DNA from: SVTX01 sp045588675
GTDB lineage: Bacteria; Bacillota; Clostridia; Oscillospirales; CAG-272
Assembly (NCBI GenBank): GCA_045588675.1
Contig: JAZNER010000011.1
Coordinates: 1 to 11,492 of the forward strand
Reading direction: 5' to 3'
Length of the DNA stretch: 11,492 nt
Position numbers and translations under genes: made by a program. The notes under the pieces were generated by a model. It worked only from the letters and a program-made list of their open reading frames with translations, searched no databases and was not told where the DNA came from. Below are positions 7,019 through 11,492 of the stretch, one piece after another. Position 1 is the stretch's first letter, and every line of letters begins with the position of its first letter.

Positions 7019-7728
7019 ATTGCAAAAAAAGATTGCTCTGTCTGACGGCGGCTGCCTTGCTGATTTGCCTGCTGCCGCTTCTCGGTTCATGCCGTTCCGG
7101 CAGAAAGAACGCGGTGCAGAAGCTTGCACTGCGCGGCATGATTTACGACTGGGACAACACACCTGTAGGCTCTGCGGAGCTGACGCTTGAAAGCCCCGAC
7201 AACCCTAGGTTCTCGAAAAACGTGGTGGAAGACATGACCGGCAGGTTCGACTTCGGCGAGGTGAACCCCGGCTCTTATGTGCTTACTGGCACGGCCAAAG
7301 GATATGAGGATATTTCCGAGACGTTCCAGTTCGGCGACGCGAGGCAGATTCTCTACATACGTGCCGCTTCCGGCACGCAGCTTCTTGAGAAAGCCTATGA
7401 AGCGCTGTCGGCAGGCAAGTACGCCGAGGCTTCCTCCTATGTAAAAAGGGCTGAAGCGCTCGACCGCTCGGACAGGCGCGCGCTCTTCTATGAGGCGCTT
7501 ATAGATTTTGAGAAGGGCGACATGGAAGAAGCATTGAGGATTCTTGCAGCTCTTGAGAAAAAGGACGCGTCGGACGTGGCAGTGCTGATTTTCACTGCTG
7601 ATATATACCAGTACGGAAAGGACGACACCTTCAATGCCTTGAAGTATCTGAAGAAGGCCGCGCTCTTTTCGGACGAGCCTGAAATTTCAGAAAGAATAAA
7701 GTTGATAGAAAAAGGAGAAAAGAAATGA
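7015..7728 (+). CDS. TPR lipoprotein with a carboxypeptidase-regulatory-like domain
   Basis: 237-residue predicted lipoprotein. The signal peptide ends in LPLLGSC with Cys26 as lipidation site. Residues about 38-117 form a beta-sandwich like the CarboxypepD_reg/PEGA type: RGMIYDWDNTPVGSAELTL, then GRFDFGEVNPGSYVLTGTAK. Residues about 119-232 are helical with TPR-like repeats (AYEALSAGKYAEASSYVKRA, then ALFYEALIDFEKGDMEEALR). TPR lipoproteins such as PilF/PilW act as pilotins for secretins in type IV pilus systems, so a pilotin-like job for the secretin in this operon is a reasonable inference, though unproven. It overlaps the gspL-like gene by ATGA behind CAGGAGAGG. Confidence 0.8.
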   Translation: MNCKKRLLCLTAAALLICLLPLLGSCRSGRKNAVQKLALRGMIYDWDNTPVGSAELTLESPDNPRFSKNVVEDMTGRFDFGEVNPGSYVLTGTAKGYEDISETFQFGDARQILYIRAASGTQLLEKAYEALSAGKYAEASSYVKRAEALDRSDRRALFYEALIDFEKGDMEEALRILAALEKKDASDVAVLIFTADIYQYGKDDTFNALKYLKKAALFSDEPEISERIKLIEKGEKK

Positions 7729-8234
7729 AAAAAAGTACGGTAGCATCGCTAGGAATGATTGTTCTGCTGCTTGCCGCCTCATGCGGCGGCGGGGGCGGAG
7801 GAGGAGGCGGTTCTTCGTCTGTAAGCCAGAACAGCACGGCTGGGCATACGCCGTTCGTTATCAGCATCCCTGAATGCCGCACAGGCTCAATGCCGGGCGC
7901 TTATGGAAGCTGCGGAGTTCATTTTTCATACACGAACACGTCAAGCAAGACAGTTTCAAGGATAAAGATTTCCTGCATGGTCTATGCGGACGAGCAGGGC
8001 ACGAATCCCTTCATGGGAACAAACCATATACTCGCCGACTTTCCGGAAAGCGGCGTTACAGACGACATAGCTTCAGGCGATTCGAGAAATTTTATATTGA
8101 ACCTTGACCCGTACATCTACTGTGCGCCGTCATCACCGTATCTAATAGATTATTTCTTTGTCAAAAAGATTACTTTCACGGACGGAAGTACCTGGGAAGA
8201 CAAATTGGGAACATATTCAGTAAGGAGCTGGTGA
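7725..8234 (+). CDS. Poly-glycine lipoprotein of unknown function
   Basis: 169 residues. The signal peptide ends LLLAASC with Cys20 as lipidation site, followed directly by nine glycines and a Ser-rich linker. The remaining ~130 residues form a compact beta-rich domain: VHFSYTNTSSKTVSRIKISC, then DDIASGDSRNFILNLDPY, then KKITFTDGSTWED. This N-t-S-x-K-T-i ... D-G-s layout resembles small extracytoplasmic domains annotated DUF5780 or FxLYD-like; that comparison is from memory and moderate. ATG 7725 overlaps the TPR lipoprotein stop (ATGA) with AAGGAG seven bases upstream. It shares its poly-Gly tether with the protease encoded next, suggesting the same cellular location and possibly a joint role. 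Confidence 0.8.
   Translation: MKKSTVASLGMIVLLLAASCGGGGGGGGGSSSVSQNSTAGHTPFVISIPECRTGSMPGAYGSCGVHFSYTNTSSKTVSRIKISCMVYADEQGTNPFMGTNHILADFPESGVTDDIASGDSRNFILNLDPYIYCAPSSPYLIDYFFVKKITFTDGSTWEDKLGTYSVRSW
8222..8227 (+). promoter_or_regulatory. Ribosome binding site of the C11 peptidase gene
   Basis: AAGGAG sits three bases from GTG 8231 and six bases from ATG 8234. The better spacing and codon favour ATG 8234; GTG 8231 would add only one residue. Confidence 0.6.
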
Positions 8235-9613
8235 TGAGGAATAAGATTTTTTATGTTTTTGCAATGGCTGTCTCTCTTGTGCTTGCCTCATGCGGCGGAG
8301 GAGGTGGCGGCGGTGGCGGTGGAAGCGCCGGACTTTCAAAAGATAACATTCTTATAACTGACGGAAACAGGCGCAAGTGGACATTTGTAATCTATATGGC
8401 TGCCGACAACGACCTTGAGGGCGAGGCGATGAGGAATATAAACCAGCTTGAGGCAGTAAGCTCCATGAATTCAAACAAGATTTCAGTGCTCGTGCTTATC
8501 GACCGTGCGCCCGGATATGATTCTACTGACGGCGATTGGACTGACACGCGCCTCTATGAGATTCAGCATGACCCTGCAGGTGTGAACACTGCCGTGGTGT
8601 CAAAGCGGCTTGCGTGCCCGGCGCTTGAGATTACCGAGGACGGCTCGAAGGAGCTTGACATGAGCGACTACAGGGTCTTGGGTTCGGTGCTTTCGTTTGC
8701 AAGGTCTTCATATCAGGCTGAAAATTATGCCCTTATAGTGTGGGGGCACGGCACAGGCTGGCGCAGCGCAGGCTCTTCGCGCGCATTTGCAGTAGACGAC
8801 ACGACCGGCTATTCATCTTCAATGCCTGTCTCGCAAATGAGGGTTGCGCTTTCAGGCAGCGGCCTTTCGTTCGTGGGCTTCGACACATGCTTTTCCGCAA
8901 TCCTTGAAGTCTGCTATGAGCTTAAGAATTGCGCTTCTACCATAATCGGCACGCACGGTCTTGCTCCCGGTTCGGGGTGGAACTATGAGCAGCTTTTCAC
9001 GGCGTTCGCCGCAGGCGACATGAGCCTTGCTTCTTTTGAGGACTGCCTGCTCTCTTCATATCAGGCGCAGTATGCATCGGCAAGCGGAACAGCCGTCTCA
9101 GTCATAGATTCATCGAAGATTCAGGCAGTGTTCTCTGCTTTTGAATCTCTTTCGGAAACGCTTTCGGGCTGCATAATTAATGCTTCTATAAGAAACGCCG
9201 CGCTTTCTTTCTTTATAAATTCACCGGCAGGCTACGGCTCAACCTCGTTCCCTTCGGACTGGTTCATAAGCCTTTACGGATTTGCGGAGAGAACGGCGGC
9301 AAGTGCGGGCATATTCTCTACGGATGCGGCCGTGCAGGCAGAGATTCAGTCAAAGGCTGACGTTCTGAAAGATGCGGTTTCTGCCGCAGTAACCAAGAGC
9401 TGGAGTGCGGACGGAATAGCGAAGCCGCTCGGCGTGCATGTCGTTCCGCTGACAGGCTTTTCAACGCCCGCATCAAGACATTCAGACGCATATATGAAGG
9501 GAACTTCGGTGCTGTATAAACCGCAGTTCGTTACTGATTCAGTCTGGTATGTGCCATCGCAGCCGCCTGCGCAGAGCCTTCTGGACAAGATTTTTTATGT
9601 AGATTTCAACTAA
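8234..9613 (+). CDS. Clostripain-family (C11) cysteine peptidase, lipoprotein
   Basis: 459 residues. The signal peptide ends SLVLASC with Cys20 lipidated, then ten glycines. The catalytic domain opens with RKWTFVIYMAADNDLE (about 47-62), the usual first strand of C11 peptidases (W-T-v-m-v-Y-m-x-a-D-N-x-L-E). The catalytic His is H172 in WGHGTGW and the nucleophile is C219 in FDTCFSA, so both key residues are present. C11 enzymes generally cut after Arg or Lys and are related to gingipains, caspases and separase. As a poly-Gly lipoprotein it should be anchored in the outer membrane, perhaps facing outward. Its start overlaps the stop of the upstream lipoprotein gene at 8232-8234. It lies between the secretion genes and a large exported YD-repeat protein, which could be substrate or partner; that link is inference. 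Confidence 0.9.
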   Translation: MRNKIFYVFAMAVSLVLASCGGGGGGGGGGSAGLSKDNILITDGNRRKWTFVIYMAADNDLEGEAMRNINQLEAVSSMNSNKISVLVLIDRAPGYDSTDGDWTDTRLYEIQHDPAGVNTAVVSKRLACPALEITEDGSKELDMSDYRVLGSVLSFARSSYQAENYALIVWGHGTGWRSAGSSRAFAVDDTTGYSSSMPVSQMRVALSGSGLSFVGFDTCFSAILEVCYELKNCASTIIGTHGLAPGSGWNYEQLFTAFAAGDMSLASFEDCLLSSYQAQYASASGTAVSVIDSSKIQAVFSAFESLSETLSGCIINASIRNAALSFFINSPAGYGSTSFPSDWFISLYGFAERTAASAGIFSTDAAVQAEIQSKADVLKDAVSAAVTKSWSADGIAKPLGVHVVPLTGFSTPASRHSDAYMKGTSVLYKPQFVTDSVWYVPSQPPAQSLLDKIFYVDFN

Positions 9614-9617
9614 GGAG
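9612..9617 (+). promoter_or_regulatory. Ribosome binding site of the YD-repeat gene
   Basis: AAGGAG overlaps the stop codon of the C11 gene and lies nine bases before ATG 9627. An in-frame ATG at 9618 directly abuts the AAGGAG, leaving no spacer, so 9627 is preferred. The 13-base gap leaves no room for a terminator, so the gene should belong to the same transcript. Confidence 0.6.
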
Positions 9618-9626
9618 ATGATAAAA

Positions 9627-11492
9627 ATGAAGAAAAATTTTAAGAAAGTTGCAATTGCATTAATATTTATCCTATTTGCAAGTGTAATATCTCTTTATGC
9701 ATGGTCTGTTAGCTTTAGTAGTGGCGCTTCGCTCAGTTTCTCTGGCGGAACTTTATCATATACAAATTCTTCTGGCGGTGGATGGAGCATAAGTTTTAAC
9801 GGCAAGGGCGGTAGCAGCACAAGCAGTGAACCTGGTGGCGGCGGGCCCGGAAACGAAGGCCGTAAGCAATTCAGCTCGTTTGATTTAATTTCAAAAGTAA
9901 ACAGTAAAATGTCAAAACTATTATCAGGTAATTCAGAAAATAAAGGAAGTCTGAAATTCTCGGTTCGTTCATTAACTGCAATGTCAGCAGGAGACCCTGT
10001 ACTGCTTACAAGTGGAAGGTATTTTCAAAATGATACAGATATAAGTCTAAAAACATTAACTGGTGCAGTAAGTATAAACCGTTATTATGTAAGCGCACAT
10101 AAGACAGCCGGAAAGTTTTGTGGTTCCGAATGGGTACTGAATACTGAAACAAGGATAATTCGTGGCTATACAGGCGGAGCTGATGCAGCTTTCAAAGAAT
10201 TAAAAGAAGATTATGAATCGGCAGGAAACTTTCTTTCAGAAGCAGAAAAAACTTTTAGAGATAGTATCGAAAGCGATGAATATAAAGAAATGTATGCTGC
10301 TAAAGAAGATGAATCTGAAGAAGATACTCAAAAACGTAGAGAAGAATTAAAAAAAGGGGAAACAGCTGTTTCGAGCAACTTGGCAGACGCAAGGACAACT
10401 GTAGATTCTCAAAAAGAAAAGATTTTGGAAATAAAGGCCATAGCAGAAAAGGCACGAGATCTTAAAGCTTTGAACAAATATGCTTCTTATGGAGAAGTAA
10501 CCAAGAATGAGGCTACCGGTAATGACACTCTTATTCTTATGTTAGATGGCTATATCCCAATTGTTTTTGAGTATAAGCAGAACGGAAAATGGGAAGCAGC
10601 GGTAGAGAAATACAAGAATGTGTACACACTTGAATCAAAGAACGGCAAGGATTCACTGGATGCATCCGGCTTTATCCTTAAGGCCAAGAACGGCAGTTCG
10701 CAAAGCTTTGACAAGTGGGGCTTGCTTGAAAGCATAACTGACAGAAACGGCAACGTAACAAGCTTTGTAAGGGATTCTGAGAAGAGGCTTGTAGAAATCA
10801 AGAGCGACAACGGCGTGCAGAGCCTTAAATTTACATACAGCGGCGAAGGGCTGCTTACAAAGATAGAGCTTTATGAAGGCGGAAAATCTGCCGGACAGAG
10901 CGTAAGTTATAGCTATAACGGCAAGCTTTTGCAGAGTGTAACCGACACAGACGGCGACACAAGCCGCTTTGTCTATAACAGCGACAGCAATCTTGAAAAG
11001 CTTATAAAGCCGGACGGCTCGTTTGTGGAATTTAAGTACGGCCTTATGGACAAGGACGGCAACCTCTACACCACACAGACCGTTAACGAAGAAGGACACG
11101 CCGAGCGTTTTGATTACGACAGGGCAAATAAAATTACAACCTACACCGACCATGACGGTGTAACAACTGTATATAAGTACGATGATGATCAGCAGATAAC
11201 AGAAGAAAAATATGCTGACGGAACAAGCGTAAAGACAACATACAACAAAGCCGGAAACGTAACGTCAAAAACGGTGAACGGTTCAACTACAAAGTTTGAT
11301 TATGATGAAAAAGACAATCTGATAAAAGTACAGTACGCCGACGGCTCGTCTGAAAACTTTGCTTATGACAGCAACAACAACTGCATAAAGGCTGTTGACC
11401 GTGACGGCATTATCACAGAATTCAGATATGACACAAAGGGCAACTGTATAGGCGTTATCCGTGGCGGACAGGAAGCTGTAACCGCGCAGTAT
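9627..11492 (+). CDS. Exported YD/RHS-repeat protein (partial, runs off right edge)
   Basis: 622 codons from ATG 9627 to the window end without a stop; the C-terminus is outside. Residues 1-25 are a Sec signal peptide (basic KKNFKK, a hydrophobic core, SLYA before the likely cut). Residues about 26-75 are Ser/Gly-rich, including SLSFSGG and GGGGPG. Residues about 188-285 are highly charged and look like a coiled coil (KELKEDYESAGNFLSEAEK onward). From about 355 to the end there are tandem YD-type repeats, for example FDYDEKDNLIKVQYADGSS and FAYDSNNNCIKAVDRDG. Such repeats build the cocoon shell of RHS/Tc-toxin-like proteins, which often end in a variable toxin domain; that end is not visible. 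The first ~900 bases are far more AT-rich than the upstream operon, and base composition rises again where the repeats begin. It is a plausible cargo of the secretion machine by position. Confidence 0.88.
   Translation, partial: MKKNFKKVAIALIFILFASVISLYAWSVSFSSGASLSFSGGTLSYTNSSGGGWSISFNGKGGSSTSSEPGGGGPGNEGRKQFSSFDLISKVNSKMSKLLSGNSENKGSLKFSVRSLTAMSAGDPVLLTSGRYFQNDTDISLKTLTGAVSINRYYVSAHKTAGKFCGSEWVLNTETRIIRGYTGGADAAFKELKEDYESAGNFLSEAEKTFRDSIESDEYKEMYAAKEDESEEDTQKRREELKKGETAVSSNLADARTTVDSQKEKILEIKAIAEKARDLKALNKYASYGEVTKNEATGNDTLILMLDGYIPIVFEYKQNGKWEAAVEKYKNVYTLESKNGKDSLDASGFILKAKNGSSQSFDKWGLLESITDRNGNVTSFVRDSEKRLVEIKSDNGVQSLKFTYSGEGLLTKIELYEGGKSAGQSVSYSYNGKLLQSVTDTDGDTSRFVYNSDSNLEKLIKPDGSFVEFKYGLMDKDGNLYTTQTVNEEGHAERFDYDRANKITTYTDHDGVTTVYKYDDDQQITEEKYADGTSVKTTYNKAGNVTSKTVNGSTTKFDYDEKDNLIKVQYADGSSENFAYDSNNNCIKAVDRDGIITEFRYDTKGNCIGVIRGGQEAVTAQY

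Noticed and set aside
9601..9630. Terminator or promoter between the C11 and YD-repeat genes
   Set aside because: The gap is 13 bases and taken up by the ribosome binding site; no hairpin or T-run is present.
10653..11153. Minus-strand open frame (166 codons) at the YD-repeat region
   Set aside because: It looks hydrophobic, with recurring Ala/Val/Cys patterns, but this is the reverse complement of the repeated Asp-Gly/Tyr-Asp codons of the YD repeats.
10700..11492. DNA-level tandem repeat or CRISPR-like array in the YD region
   Set aside because: Repeats are visible only at protein level (Y-D and D-G spacing); the bases diverge between units and there are no constant repeats with unique spacers.

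Overview
The window looks like part of a diderm (Gram-negative-type) bacterial chromosome, most probably a Treponema-like spirochaete. An outer-membrane secretin and several lipoproteins point to an outer membrane. The lipoboxes are loose in the way spirochaetal ones are, two lipoproteins carry poly-glycine after the lipidated cysteine, and the coding style mixes GC-rich codons with frequent ATA and AGG. The genus is an inference; no marker gene is present.

Layout: the left edge (1-140) is an AT-rich divergent intergenic region. A probable minus-strand gene starts at the very edge (ATG at 3..1 behind an AAAGGAG). A 30-bp TA dinucleotide tract (58-87) lies between that start and the plus-strand operon. 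From 141 to the right edge everything is one dense plus-strand operon of twelve genes, with almost every junction an ATGA/GTGA or longer overlap, or a gap of at most 13 bases. No stretch over 300 bases lacks a gene, and no terminator or internal promoter was seen.

The first eight genes form a reduced type II secretion (T2SS)/type IV pilus-like machine: a short A24 prepilin peptidase (141-575), a secretin with three tandem STN-like modules (572-2614), a GspE ATPase without a zinc domain (2611-3801), a GspF platform protein (3798-4721), the major pseudopilin GspG (4726-5181), two tiny pseudopilin-like proteins (5150-5386 and 5373-5696), and a bitopic GspL-like protein with two apparent periplasmic domains (5693-7018). 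No separate GspC, GspM or full-length GspK is visible. A TPR lipoprotein (7015-7728) follows and could serve as a pilotin.

The last three genes look like cargo or surface effectors: a poly-Gly lipoprotein of unknown function (7725-8234), a poly-Gly lipoprotein cysteine protease of the clostripain (C11) family (8234-9613), and a large exported YD/RHS-repeat protein running off the right edge (9627 onward). The working model is that the secretion machine exports or surface-displays the C11 lipoprotease and the YD-repeat protein, with the protease possibly processing the latter. The TA tract may switch expression of the operon. This model is inference from gene order; the individual family assignments rest on motifs visible in the sequence.
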